From Acarospora socialis (lineage: Eukaryota; Ascomycota; Lecanoromycetes; Acarosporales; Acarosporaceae), in NCBI GenBank assembly GCA_025617375.2, contig JAMYGW020000013.1:496001-560000 (forward strand): a DNA stretch of 64,000 nt, given 5' to 3'. Within the stretch, counting starts at the first letter, position 1. Every line of letters begins with the position of its first letter. Under the pieces are notes generated by a model. It saw only the letters and a program-made list of their open reading frames with translations, made no database searches and was not told the DNA's origin. Positions 1 to 10,312 of the stretch are shown piece by piece. Made by a program: the position numbers and the translations under genes.

Positions 1-2
1 AC

Positions 3-230
3 CTACACTTCTCAGATTCCGCATTGCCAGGACCTGAATACGATATCCCACGTGATATGTTCTCGCGGCAGGCTCCTCGAGAAGGTCCAACGCGGAGATT
101 GTGGGAGCGCTCATATGAGAAATTTCGAGACTTGAGGATGGAGGTTTGTGGACTGGATCTAGAGCCGATGCCCAGGGATGCAGTAAAGCCGCCAGATGTG
201 TTGGAGGCGGATGGACATGAACGGGGATGA
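3..230 (+). CDS. C-terminal end of a gene entering from the left, function unknown
   Basis: The frame is open from the first bases of the window to a TGA at 228-230, giving about 75 residues with no start of its own. The fragment is polar and rich in Arg, Asp, Glu and Pro, with segments such as PGPEYDIPRDMF and LWERSYEKFRDLRMEV. I recognise no domain. It reads as the last exon of a gene whose body lies to the left. The alternative is a chance open frame, which the steady codon use and the natural end make less likely. Confidence 0.5.
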   Translation, partial: LHFSDSALPGPEYDIPRDMFSRQAPREGPTRRLWERSYEKFRDLRMEVCGLDLEPMPRDAVKPPDVLEADGHERG

Positions 231-1300
231 GGCACCGGGAGAGTTGTAACGCGATCTAATGACTACATGAACGAAAAACACTTCATCCAAGATCTCATGG
301 GCTGCACCTTGAGGTTCGGAGCCTTGCAACGGACCAAAACCAACTGCTGACCCCCTCATATGAAGCACGTAAGGCTGCCCTAAGGGGCTATCACTGATAT
401 CGAGCTCAACAGGAAGATGCAAGCCGGTTGCGACATGAAAACGCCACAGTCGGGTTGTGTGATAGGATAGACGCTGCAGGCTCATATTACAGAGCCTGGT
501 GGACAGCCAAGGATAATATCCTTTAAGATACCATGCACTCACTCAAACTACAGCTCATTAACGCACAGTAGAGAGAGTCAGTTTAGAAGCCATTTGAATG
601 AAAGTGCTGATCGGTGTAATGCTGAACTTGTAATGCTCAAGAGCACTCGGCCTTAGTCATGCCTAAATTACAATAGATGATGCGGTTTGAAGACATCTAT
701 ATAGCGTGCAAGAAGAGGACTGCGTGTTCGTTGTGGTTCGGGCGCCTCATGCTTGCGCTACTACTGTAAAGCATCTGGGGCCCCAACCCCTTTGATCGTG
801 CATCTCTCAGCCGTCCACTTGACAACAGCGTATAAGAACTCGATGATATAGAGATGGCTGAAGTACCTCATGTCGAAGCATTCATAGCTTTGTATTCGTA
901 TCACTGCTTCATGTATGCTCTACAATTGTTCAGAGATTGGTTCAAATTTGTGTGCTACGGCTAGCAAACAAACGGCTTGACAATTTGTCTGCTTGTTGAG
1001 CCGACCGCAACAGGGCAAGTCAAAGGTCAGCTCTAGTAGTATCCAGCTCTGTAGAGCGTCGATTGCTTCTCAAGGAGTAATATATTGCTCTTCATCTTAG
1101 GGGTGTTCCACCCTTTTCACCCTACTACACCATAGCATTAGGCAACGATGTAATCACCTACCTACCTTGGCGTCCCGCCCGCCGTTCTCGGCGTCCTCCC
1201 AATATTTTTTACACGTAGCAAGGCACTGTTCACATTACGTAGCATCCAGCGCGAGCTCAAGCGCAGCGGCCTCGATTACGCAGTCACACGATGCAGCCTG
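231..1300. other. Intergenic, no gene seen
   Basis: No frame longer than about 130 codons and no spliceable coding pattern was found. The minus-strand frame at 159-542 has no ATG start and overlaps the partial gene. Short CTACC runs near 1160, common in promoters of this type of genome, are the only notable feature. Confidence 0.5.
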
Positions 1301-1685
1301 ATGTCCGAATCATCGAGGTCGAGATCCCGCGATGCAGCATCACGCTCGCACGAACGGCACGATGCGGACTATTGGAAAGTGGCTAGATCGCCGTCGACAG
1401 TCCGGGAGCATCCTCAACTGGAACCGGACCGTTACGGGACAGCGGTCACTATGGGCTGCAATACGCGGATGACTTGCGCGAGCTGCAGGCGGAAGTAGAA
1501 TTCGAAGAGGTCTTGTCGTTCCTGTCGGATCGTGGAGCAGTTCTTGACAACAAGGGCGTGCATAAGCTTTGAACGTCGGCCCTCGCAGGACTCCAGTTGG
1601 GACTAGTTTGCTGCTTTCGCCGGACGGTACGGATGGTGTGCTCAAGGTTGCTCTGCTGGATGATTCCGATGGCATTTTGCAGTGA
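1301..1685 (+). pseudogene. Possible decayed gene, three coding-like frames in a row
   Basis: An ATG at 1301 opens 65 codons rich in Ser, Arg and His (MSESSRSRSRDAASRSHERH). Around 1440 another frame becomes protein-like (YADDLRELQAEVEFEEVLSF, then LSDRGAVLDNKG) up to a TGA at 1570-1572. A third frame from about 1583 reads like protein (TPVGTSLLLSPDGTDGVLKV) to a TGA near 1682. No GT...AG pair joins these pieces in phase, so I infer a host gene that has lost its frame rather than a spliced one. It lies tail to tail with the DUF2439 gene. The product is not recognised. Confidence 0.3.
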
Positions 1686-1807
1686 GCTTTAACGTGGGAC
1701 AGGCGGGGATACGAGTCCCTTCCTGCACTCAATGCAAATGCCCTTGTGCGACGGTACAAAACTGCACTGATAATACTCCCCTTCCCCTTTATTGCCCATC
1801 AATTCAT

Positions 1808-3724
1808 CTACGCCGTCAAAGCAGAACCAGAACCAGAAGCAGTCGCAGAAGCAATAGAAGGAGGTCGCCACGCAAACAGATCCGCCGCCTCTCGACTCCA
1901 TGGGCCCGTATCCTGATCCACTTCCGTACCTTTCTTCCCATTTACGCACCCGGAACCAACTACTTCCCTAAGCCCCACGCCATTCACGTTCTCCGTCGTT
2001 TTTATCAGGCTGATTCGTCTCGTGGGTAGGGGTAGAGGAAGGGAGGCCCATTTCTTGAGAGGGGCTTTAGCTTTACTCGGGAAGGTAGCGGGTCGATGAC
2101 CGTTTAGAACGGGTAAGTCCTGATCTGTGGTCAGAGGACCATGGCGAATATTGATGGGCTGCGCTGGTGCTGGGAGTGATACTGGGTTGATACTAGATGT
2201 ATTGGGCGCCGAGTCACTGCGGCGGAGGAAAGCGACAGAATGGCGAATTGATGGCGCGAGGAGGTGTGGAGGAGGCCTTGTTGCGACATTGGGTATTGGT
2301 TGTGGAATGATGGGCCTGGTGGTATCAATGGCTAGCTGTGCGATAGGCCTTGAAGCTGCTGGTCTTAGTGGCTGTGGAGCTGCTGGTCGTGGGGGACGAG
2401 GAAGAGCTATGGCGTTTACCGTGTTGTTGGGACCGTCTCGAAAGTGAAGGCGCTCATCGCTGTCGGATATCCTGTGTGGATTCGAGTCCGAGGGTTGTTG
2501 CTGCCTACGCATACGAGCGTCTAGGCGCTTCTGCTGCGCCTGGTGGAACGTGCTCAGTTCATCAGGTGGTGCAGGAGGCGCAGGAGGCGCAGGAGGATCG
2601 TGGGAAGCCCCTCCGCGAGCCGTCTGCCCTGTTGGTGATGTGTTGTCTGACTTGTTGGTAGATGGCGGCCGCTTGGGTGGTAGGAGGTCCTTGTACATGA
2701 GCTTTTTGCGCGGTCTCCGTGCTGCAGGACGGAGTGGGTTTACTGGGACCGAGTCGTCGGACAGGGCAAGTTCATGGGCTGCGGAGGGTTCGGTGGGTGC
2801 GTGTGGGATGCTGGTAACCGGATTCGCTGGTGGGAGATGGTTGGTGATGCTGACTGGTGGTGATGAGGAGCAGAATAGAGGGGATGCGGGGCGATTTTGA
2901 TCTGCGATTGCTCGTTTCGAGGTTGGGGCGTGAGAGGGCCGGACCAAGTTGTGCCCGGGCTCGGGAGGGTCTTCGTTACTGGAAACGACTTCTATAGCGT
3001 CAATGTGTTCGGGATCCTGCCGCCGCCCTGCGGACTTGGCCAGTTTTGCTGTAGGTTCTGGAAGTGGTCTTCTGTCTAGTAGGCTTGGCCTTCCTGTAGC
3101 GATTAAGGGTGATTGCTGGGATGTTGTGTTTAATGGACGCACATTTATCTTCTGTCTTTTGACACTGCGGCCTTCTTCTGGGTCACTAGGATTTTTGGCC
3201 TGATGACGTTCCTCGTAAGGCGATAACGTAGGCAATATCGCTCGTCCGTATCGGCCACGAGGCGTGCCAAGGAGTGCATTGAGAGACTTTGGTCGTAGCT
3301 GGGTAAACGGAGTTGCCGCATTGTTTCCTGAACTGGGACATGGGGTGGGTAACGGCATGGCCTTCTTTGGCCGTGGCGACTTATTCGGAACCCTCCTCTT
3401 CTCGAACAGCTCTGCCAAATCCTGTTCCATGCTCCCTACAGCTTCCCCGACCTGCACCAAGACGCCCTTCTCCAACTCAAGCTCGTCCCCATCCTCCACC
3501 GCTCCACCTCTCCTCCAGTGCATATCGCCAATAAAGTTTCGCGGAACGTCGTACACCATGACCCGCTTGTTGAAGGTGTGGAAGCGGAGAAAGCCATCTT
3601 GCCAACGTTTCGATTTGCGCCGAAGGTCATGGGTGTACAAGCAGCGAAACTCGAGAACTGGTGCGGTGTTTCGGGTGGATGGAACGGTCAGATTCGGAGT
3701 ACTTCCTATGGTGGCCGAGGTCAT
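1808..3724 (-). CDS. DUF2439 protein, Mte1/Dbl2/ZGRF1 N-terminal family
   Basis: A single exon encodes 638 residues from the first ATG at 3724; the frame extends 15 codons upstream but only to a GTG. Residues about 20-95 form a DUF2439 domain, with VLEFRCLYTHDLRRKSKRWQ and a following VYD...IGDMHW stretch. Yeast Mte1 and fission yeast Dbl2 use this domain when working with the Mph1/Fml1 DNA helicase at stalled forks, D-loops and telomeres; the same domain begins human ZGRF1. The remaining 500 residues are Pro/Ser/Arg-rich and look disordered. The end has GPWSREAADLFAWRPP, which I recall as a conserved tail in fungal members. There is no helicase domain, so this is the short Mte1 type. The role in fork or telomere repair is inferred from the family. 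Confidence 0.8.
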   Translation of the reverse strand: MTSATIGSTPNLTVPSTRNTAPVLEFRCLYTHDLRRKSKRWQDGFLRFHTFNKRVMVYDVPRNFIGDMHWRRGGAVEDGDELELEKGVLVQVGEAVGSMEQDLAELFEKRRVPNKSPRPKKAMPLPTPCPSSGNNAATPFTQLRPKSLNALLGTPRGRYGRAILPTLSPYEERHQAKNPSDPEEGRSVKRQKINVRPLNTTSQQSPLIATGRPSLLDRRPLPEPTAKLAKSAGRRQDPEHIDAIEVVSSNEDPPEPGHNLVRPSHAPTSKRAIADQNRPASPLFCSSSPPVSITNHLPPANPVTSIPHAPTEPSAAHELALSDDSVPVNPLRPAARRPRKKLMYKDLLPPKRPPSTNKSDNTSPTGQTARGGASHDPPAPPAPPAPPDELSTFHQAQQKRLDARMRRQQQPSDSNPHRISDSDERLHFRDGPNNTVNAIALPRPPRPAAPQPLRPAASRPIAQLAIDTTRPIIPQPIPNVATRPPPHLLAPSIRHSVAFLRRSDSAPNTSSINPVSLPAPAQPINIRHGPLTTDQDLPVLNGHRPATFPSKAKAPLKKWASLPLPLPTRRISLIKTTENVNGVGLREVVGSGCVNGKKGTEVDQDTGPWSREAADLFAWRPPSIASATASGSGSALTA

Positions 3725-4222
3725 GCTAGCTCGTTGGGCTGAGATAATGAGAAGGTCGAGAGTCTTCACCGTGGGGCAGCGCCGCAGCGGGAGGGAAGAC
3801 GTGTCTCGCTTCTCTCAGTAAGCGCGTCCGACGCGCGGGAGCATGTGATATGACCGTCTTAGCCACTCAAACCTTCGACTGAACTCGACTTCTATCTACG
3901 TACTTTACCTTGAGTGGGCTCTGAGTTGTGCTGACTTGCCTTGGAGACGATTAAATCATTTGATACAAAGCCAACGGTCCACAAAATGAACTAACTGAGT
4001 GTGTCTAGGTCATGTTTCAGCCTTGCGGAGGCGCGGGGCTTAGCGGTAGAGCATCCCAGTCGGGGAATCCGCTGAAAGCTGACGTTTGCTGACTTTCAGA
4101 TAGCGAGGTTGGAGGGGGATTCTTGGTGAGAGGGAGATTTGATGATAAGGAGCAGATCATCTCTGCAGTTACAGCTTCTATATGCCTGAACACGATACAA
4201 TTGTTGTCAGGCGCAATACAAA
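3725..4222. promoter_or_regulatory. Divergent promoter region, DUF2439 gene and BAR-SH3 gene
   Basis: About 500 bp separates two outward-facing start codons, so it must hold both promoters. No clear TATA box or known operator was identified. A tRNA A-box-like string near 4038 has no matching B box and is not a tRNA. Confidence 0.4.
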
Positions 4223-5787
4223 ATGCAGAGTGTGCAACGGCGGTTTGGGAAGCTCCTGTCAAGGAGCGCTGACGGGGCAGAGGTCTCAGTCTTACTCAAA
4301 GACTTTGAAGATGCAGATAAAATGCTCACCAAGGTACTAGATTCGATCCTGCTTAGGGCATGGGCAACATCTTGCTAAGGCGTAAACAGATTATCGAGGG
4401 TTCCAAGGCCTGGCGAGATTCGTGGACTGCGATCCTGGGTACCCAGCACAGGCTGATTGACGAATTCAACAACATGTTTACCCCTATTCTTGGCGGGGGA
4501 GAGTCCTACAATGGCCATGAGCCCGTGTCAACCCCAGAAAGTACCATGCGAAGAACTACAAAGCTAAGAGACGAATATGAGGCCCTAAAGACTGATCTGC
4601 TAGAGGAGGTCAATTTGATCGACTCCAGAATGATCAGACCGGCCATGGATGCCAAAGATTATGTTCAACCCATGAAAAAAACGATCAAAAAGCGGGAGGA
4701 TAGAAAGGTAGATATGACAAGCATGAGAAGAAGGCAGTAGACTGATGTCTTATAGCTTGACTATGAGAGGTATCAGGGCCGAGTCGATAGCGCTCGGAAA
4801 AAGACCAAGCGTTCAGACAGGGAAAATGCCGCGTTGGCGAAAGGTGAAACTGACTTGGCCAAAGCCAGTGAAGTATGCTTGTCCTGTCAGATGCTGGGCA
4901 GAAGCATTGCCGTAGTTGGCAATGACTAACACCTCAGCCAGGAGTACAACGCTGCAGACGCGCATCTCAAATCCACACTTCCTCCAATCATAACTGCCAT
5001 ATATTCAATTCTGCCGCATCTTCTTGCGACCCAGATCATGACCCAATACGCTATGCTTGCTCAGTACTACACCACGCTTCACAACTATTGCCAAGATGAA
5101 CACTTCCCTTCACCTCCACCACCTATGGAAGAAATCATCTCCGCCTGGAGCGGGGATTTCAAGACCGTGCAACATGAACTCGAAGCGGGGATCGGCTGCA
5201 TCGCAAAGGGCAAAGCAGTCCGCCAACCTATGAGGTTGGAGGATCAAGTCCAAGGCGGTACGATGACTGGCCTCAACATTCGTAACAGTTTCGCCCAACG
5301 ACGCGCCAGTGGTCAGATGCCGCCGCAGAGGCCGCCATCGCGAAGTCCATCCATCAGCCCGCCTTCACCTACACTGAGCGCAAACCCCAGGATCGGTTCA
5401 CTGCCTTCACCATCAGGGTCCAACTCATCTGCCGTGACAAGTCCGTCCCCAACCGCTTATCACACTCCTCAAGCGTACTCACCGGCGGCACCTCGTTCTG
5501 ACTACTTCCAACATAGTCGTCAGCTCTCAAGCTCTTCTTTCACGTCCGGTGCAGCAGCCAAGAAGAAACCTCCCCCTCCTCCACCAGCAAAACGGATACC
5601 CTCAACTCAGGGAATCTGGGTAACTGCATTATACGACTTTGACGGACAAGGAAGTGGCGACCTTATTTTCAAAGAGGGTGACAAAATCAGGGTAACTAAG
5701 AAGACTGCAAGTACTGATGATTGGTGGGAAGGAGAGCTCAGGGGTGTGAATGGAAGCTTTCCCGCAAACTATTGTCAGACTGCGTGA
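4223..5787 (+). CDS. BAR-SH3 domain protein, Rvs167/Hob1 amphiphysin family
   Basis: Four exons (4223-4333, 4390-4707, 4756-4872, 4942-5787) join in phase to a 463-residue protein; the introns are 48-69 nt, and two carry CTAAG or CTAAC branch sites. Residues about 10-250 form a BAR domain, a helical dimer that senses or bends membranes (VSVLLKDFEDADKML, AILGTQHRLIDEFN, KKREDRKLDYERYQGRVDSA). A Pro/Ser-rich linker with PPPPPPAKR follows. Residues about 403-462 form an SH3 domain with ALYDF, the DDWWEGE tryptophan pair and GSFPANY. Yeast Rvs167 acts in endocytic vesicle scission at cortical actin patches with Rvs161, and Hob1 is the fission yeast counterpart. Length and order fit the family (466-482 residues). 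The ATG at 4223 opens the first BAR helix. Confidence 0.92.
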
Positions 5788-6556
5788 CTTAGGAAAAAGG
5801 CCTGGCGTTGCCGTTACAACATACCGTCACAATGCACCGTTACGCCTTAGGAAAGGGTTTGGTATGTTGATTCTCAAGGTGACTTCTGTCTGCGGAGCGA
5901 TGAAGGTGCTGCTAGGGAAGATTGTTTTGTCATCCCACCATCTAAGAATTTCTCAACGTCCATATAAGCATCATACGATTCATCTTCTAGTTGCATTCTT
6001 AGCGGTTCATATTCAAGCAGGTGGCATCGCACCAAGCTGTCGGGCATCTGGACCGACGTTGATGTGGCTAACCTTCTGCACGGCATAGTGACACTAGCTT
6101 AAGGTGGTGAACTCGTGCATTCTGGAATGCTTGCCGGGTTTGAACGGCACACAGTGAGGCTGTTGCCAGTAAGTAAGGCGGTGTTAGTGCCTTATGCGTG
6201 CCATCTCGTATTGAATGTGCATGCATCCTGGTTATCTTCACATTACTCAGACACGTGCAGGGCCAGATCCTTTGACCTTTTCAATATTTTGACAAATCCT
6301 GCAAGCTGGTTCAGCTTTGCTATGCTATGTGTCTTGAAATTGCCTCCATGATGACTCCATTCGGTCTCACCGCTCGTTCTCGTTGCTCAATGTGGGTGAA
6401 GAGGATGGGGTCGCTCAGGCTCGTCGGCGCCATGAAGGCCAAGGAGACCATATAATGCTCCTAGTTCCTCATGAGCATGTCCTTTTCAAGTTCCAGTCTC
6501 ACTACTGTTACCATCCTGCTTTCTTAATATCACTGTGTCCGTTCATATCGCTCTAT
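5788..6556. other. Intergenic, promoter of the secreted protein gene
   Basis: About 770 bp between two plus-strand genes. Short open frames here have no splice support or protein character. It should hold the terminator of the BAR-SH3 gene and the promoter of the next gene; no specific element was recognised. Confidence 0.4.
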
Positions 6557-9268
6557 ATGATGGCTTCGTTCAGAAATTTTCTTCCTCTTCTTGCTATCAT
6601 CATTTCGACGGTCATACCTGCCACCTACGCATTTGATACACCTTGTTTTGAAACAGAGTGTGGAGGAAGTTGCCCTAGCGGCAGCACCAAACTAACGACA
6701 AAGCTCTCCGATGCCAACAGCCGGAACAACTGCAGTCCTTCGAACCCTCGCACGTACTGTTGCCCTTCGGCTGTGGCACCAGATCCCAAACGCTGCCGCT
6801 GGGCTGCCAATGATCCGAGTGGGTTTCCAAGAACTATCTATCAATGTTTTGGAAAATGTGGGATAGACGAGGTCCTCATGACTCGGGATACATGTAAGCC
6901 ATCTATGATAGTGTAGTTCACAATCAAAAGAAGTACTCATGTGTATACCAGATGGAGACGGATCACTTCAAGACGGCTTAGGTCATGCTGTGACCTGTAC
7001 ATACGACACACAGGCTTTCTGCTGTGGTGGAATCGTTCCGCATGGAGCATCCACCGCCAATTGTGCATGGTATGGATCTGTGCCTAAGTGCGATGACAAC
7101 AGATGCCCGGATAACAAGATCAACGTCAAGAACGATCACTTTGGCGACTCTTCCACTTCCTGCAACGCTGCGATTCTTCGGGCCCAATGTTGTGATCATC
7201 CCTCGAATTTACCCTTCTACCAGGCCCACACGCCGTCTCAATCGAGCTCAAAGTCATCTGGTCCAGTATCGCGATCTTCGACTCGGACTACGAAATCGCC
7301 GTCCACCCCAACATCGTCGAGGGGCGTTAGTACCAGCAGCAAGACATCATCCCGTATTAGTGCGCATTCAACGTCGCCGTCAAAGAGCTCAAGTATCAGT
7401 AGCAAGACATCATCCCGTACTAGTGCGCATTCAACCTCACCGTCAAAGAGTTCAAGTACCAGCAGCAAGACATCGTCCCACAGCAGTCGGCCGTCAACAG
7501 TACAGTCAGTCACTTCAACGAAAAGTCGTTCTCAAACAACTTCACAAATTCCTACCGCGACACCAACAGCAAACCCCCAGGACCTGACGGATGAGGCACA
7601 AAAGCTTGTGAATGAAGCCAATGACAAAGCGAAGGCTTACTCCAATAACCCCGACGAGAGCTCTGCGAAGGACCTCCAGAGCGCAGTGAAGAAAGCCGCA
7701 AAAGGTGCGTCCCACCGGAACTTTGTCGATGCGAATTGTGCAGTCACTGATAGCCTTCTTTAGCTGCGAAGACTGCCCAAGATGCAGCGGACACTGCCAA
7801 GGACATGGCTGACTTGGCCAAATCTTTGAGGAATTTGGTTGATTCTCTGGCCAAGGCAGAAACCGCTGCAAATGCAGCAGTTGCTGCCCCGTCAGCTGCC
7901 ACAGCAGCGGCTGCTGCGAGCGCGATGGCTGCTGCAGCTGCAGCCGCCGAAGCTGCTCATCAAGCAGCCAAGCCAACAGCGGGACCTTCGAAGCCTGCCA
8001 CGACAGCGCCTCCAACAACTATGAGTACCAAGTCTACGCGCACATCGTCGTCGAGTTCCAGCTCTTCGTCCGGTTGTCCTTATTGCGTTTCTTGTGCGGA
8101 TGACACCCTACAGATCGAACAAGATCCGAGTGCTGACTCAGGCGATTCTCCTGCTGACGCTCCTGACGACCCGACTCCCAATGAAGGGTCCAACCCGGAA
8201 GACGCCGGACCATCCACTGCGCCTAATTCAACAGTTTCGGTGTCTTCCCACTTGCAGAAGTGGGCTTCAAGAGTCCGTAAGCAAGTGTTCGTCTGCGACT
8301 CAAAAAAGCCGATCAATGGTCCGCTCTATACTCAGGGCAGCAGCGGCAAAAATTTCCGTTCTTACGGGTATACTTATAATTCCGGGCATTGCTCCCAATG
8401 GAAATTCGAGTTAGTCCAAGGGGCTGCAGGTGCAACGTCTCCCCGAACCGTGGGTGGGTCCTACGCAAGTAAGCCGACTCTATAATCTGGATATGTTATT
8501 ACTTGAATGAACTGACCATACCCCCAGCGGAGCATGTCTACGAGGCACAATTAGTGAGACTTCCTTTATTTCCAATTTAGCAATAAAAATGCTAATCACG
8601 TACGGTGTGCTGCAGATCGATACTTTCTTGCGGCAAATTGCCGAGAAGAAAGTTGAAAAATTCGCTTCGAAGCCCGTACCAAAAGCTTGCAAAGATGTAA
8701 TAGGTGGCACGGTGCTGCTGAACGGCAGGTTTCCGGGAGTTAGTACAAAGGGAAATCCTGGGGTCTTTGATGGGAAGAAGAGACCCATTGTGGAACTGGC
8801 TGAGAACCTCTCTGGCGACGACCGGTTGCTAAACGGGCAGTCAGAAATGGTTTTCTTAGCTGAGAACCTCAATGGAATCAAATTGCAGGTAAGTTGTAGG
8901 CATGTCGAGCACCAGCTCCGCACCCCGTATTGACCTGCGTCAGCATCCTGAGTTTGACAGACAGTATGCTGCGACTTTGATCGTTGTACTGGGCGTGGAG
9001 AATACATGCCAAGTGCTGACCAATCTCTCTACTACAGATCTTCAATAGAAAAAATCTCAATGGTACAGGAATTGCCCAGGCGACTCAAGAGTTCGAACTC
9101 CATTCTTTGCTCAGCAATCGGAGCAGTAAGCTAGTTCCATGGCGTCCGCTACCTCAATTATCTCGAGGTCCTCGATGTAATTGGGTAGTACATGCTTTTC
9201 AAAGTTTTCAACTTCACTGGAAATCTGGCTTTGGTGGGCCGGGGAAGTCGTGGGTGAGGAACGGATGA
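6557..9268 (+). CDS. Secreted Cys-rich, Ser/Ala-rich protein, chitinase-tail-like, no GH18 domain
   Basis: Six exons fit in phase: 6557-6893, 6952-7704, 7764-8468, 8528-8553 (26 nt), 8616-8888 and 9038 onward, giving up to 774 residues. Residues 1-25 are a signal peptide. Residues 26-205 hold about 20 cysteines, including CRWAANDPSGFP and CAWYGSVPKCDDNRCP, a CxW...P.C layout like the killer-toxin-like regions of large fungal chitinases. A Ser/Thr-rich segment (207-330) with a tandem repeat follows, then an Ala-rich likely coiled coil (364-435) and an acidic linker. The C-terminal part from about 539 (HVYEAQLIDTFLRQ) resembles, from memory, the region after the catalytic domain of subgroup C GH18 chitinases. 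No DxxDxDxE motif is present, so it is probably a wall or adhesion protein rather than an enzyme. The 3' end is uncertain: the frame runs to 9268 and would overlap the convergent gene by 111 bp. Confidence 0.75.
7329..7480 (+). repeat. 63-bp tandem coding repeat, about 2.4 copies
   Basis: Units at 7329-7391 and 7392-7454 and a partial third at 7455-7480 differ at only a few positions. Each full unit encodes 21 residues such as SKTSSRTSAHSTSPSK, extending the Ser/Thr-rich stalk of the secreted protein. The length is a multiple of three, so copy-number change would keep the frame. Confidence 0.85.
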
Positions 9269-10312
9269 TGCCTCGTAGACATTGAGAGAAAAACCGGTAT
9301 ATCTCAGTAAGTTCAGTAGCAACGTTGAGAAATCTGCTTCTGGAGACCTATGATGATCAGTCGTCACAGACAATCTCTGAATGGCAGGACCATAAAATAC
9401 CTTCGCTTTGTTGCTAATTTTGGCGAATTGATAGCTTCCTCCATCAGTGAGACAACCAAAGACAGTCACATTGCTCTTCTGAGATGCTTCTCGACGTGTC
9501 TTGATGATGGCTAGGCAAGGATCAGTACTAAGAGATAAACAAAAGACTGTAGACAGACCTAAATAGCAAAGCAACTGTGCCCAAGCCTGATTGTCTAATT
9601 TCCCAACTGCTTTAGCTTCAAACACAGCGAAAAAGGTATCCAGCGCGTTTGGTGCTGCATATGAGATTCCGAAATCGATGAACCCGCGAACAGTGATTCT
9701 CCGGTTGCTGCTGTCAATTACTTCGGCAGATGCTGGAACTTCCGTATATGCCTTTAGAGTTATTGGGGTATTCGGAACAGCTGATGATTGATTGCTACTT
9801 TGAGGTGGCGGTGGAGTGACCGGCAGTTGTGCTGTCGGAGAAGGAGCAAGACAACTAGAGTTCGAGGAGGGAGGGTTGTTAGATGACGACTGGCCGGCTG
9901 CTCTTTCGGTGTTGATTTGATGAACAGCATAATGGATAATCATCGATATGAAGACTCGAACATTCGACTCATTGTTGAGAGGCCATGTTTCTGCGATGCT
10001 TCTTAGAAGTTCTATCGATCCTGGCGGTAAACTGAGGTTAGATGAAGGAAGTTTTGCCTTCATTTCGCGATAGTGATATGTTCTGATGGTTCCAAAGTCG
10101 GTGTATGTGTTTGACAGCCCAAATAGCTGGAAGACATCGCGCTCGTTCACTTCGCCTGCAGTCACAGTAGGAGCCCGAGTTACTTTGGCCGTCACTGACT
10201 TCTCTATCTTCTGGACAAGAGTCCGCAGCGAAACCGCGTCTGTTTGATCGAGGTCTTTCAGAGCCTTTAGAATCGAGGCTGTCGATATGGCTGGGGTCGT
10301 CTTAGAAGTCAT
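9158..10312 (-). CDS. Orphan protein with PD-(D/E)XK nuclease-like core
   Basis: The first ATG is at 10312; the frame upstream starts only with TTG. A 48-nt intron at 9511-9558 (GTCTGT...CCTAG) keeps the frame. Removing it gives 368 residues and restores QLLCYLAIIKTRREAS. The C-terminal half shows the order expected of a PD-(D/E)XK fold: Asp213 in RGFIDFGIS, Glu232-x-Lys234 in FFAVFEAK, then a helix with Gln242 and Gln246, followed by VFGCLTDGGSYQFAKI. The N-terminal half is a helical region and a Pro/Ser-rich linker without a known domain. Similar cores occur in fungal proteins of unclear role and in Crinkler-type effectors. There is no signal peptide. It converges on the secreted protein gene. 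Nuclease activity is an inference from motif order. Confidence 0.65.
   Translation of the reverse strand: MTSKTTPAISTASILKALKDLDQTDAVSLRTLVQKIEKSVTAKVTRAPTVTAGEVNERDVFQLFGLSNTYTDFGTIRTYHYREMKAKLPSSNLSLPPGSIELLRSIAETWPLNNESNVRVFISMIIHYAVHQINTERAAGQSSSNNPPSSNSSCLAPSPTAQLPVTPPPPQSSNQSSAVPNTPITLKAYTEVPASAEVIDSSNRRITVRGFIDFGISYAAPNALDTFFAVFEAKAVGKLDNQAWAQLLCYLGLSTVFCLSLSTDPCLAIIKTRREASQKSNVTVFGCLTDGGSYQFAKISNKAKVFYGPAIQRLSVTTDHHRSPEADFSTLLLNLLRYTGFSLNVYEASSVPHPRLPRPTKARFPVKLKTLKSMYYPITSRTSR

Noticed and set aside
4020-4100. tRNA-like string with an A-box match
   Set aside because: No B box or foldable acceptor stem follows within tRNA length.
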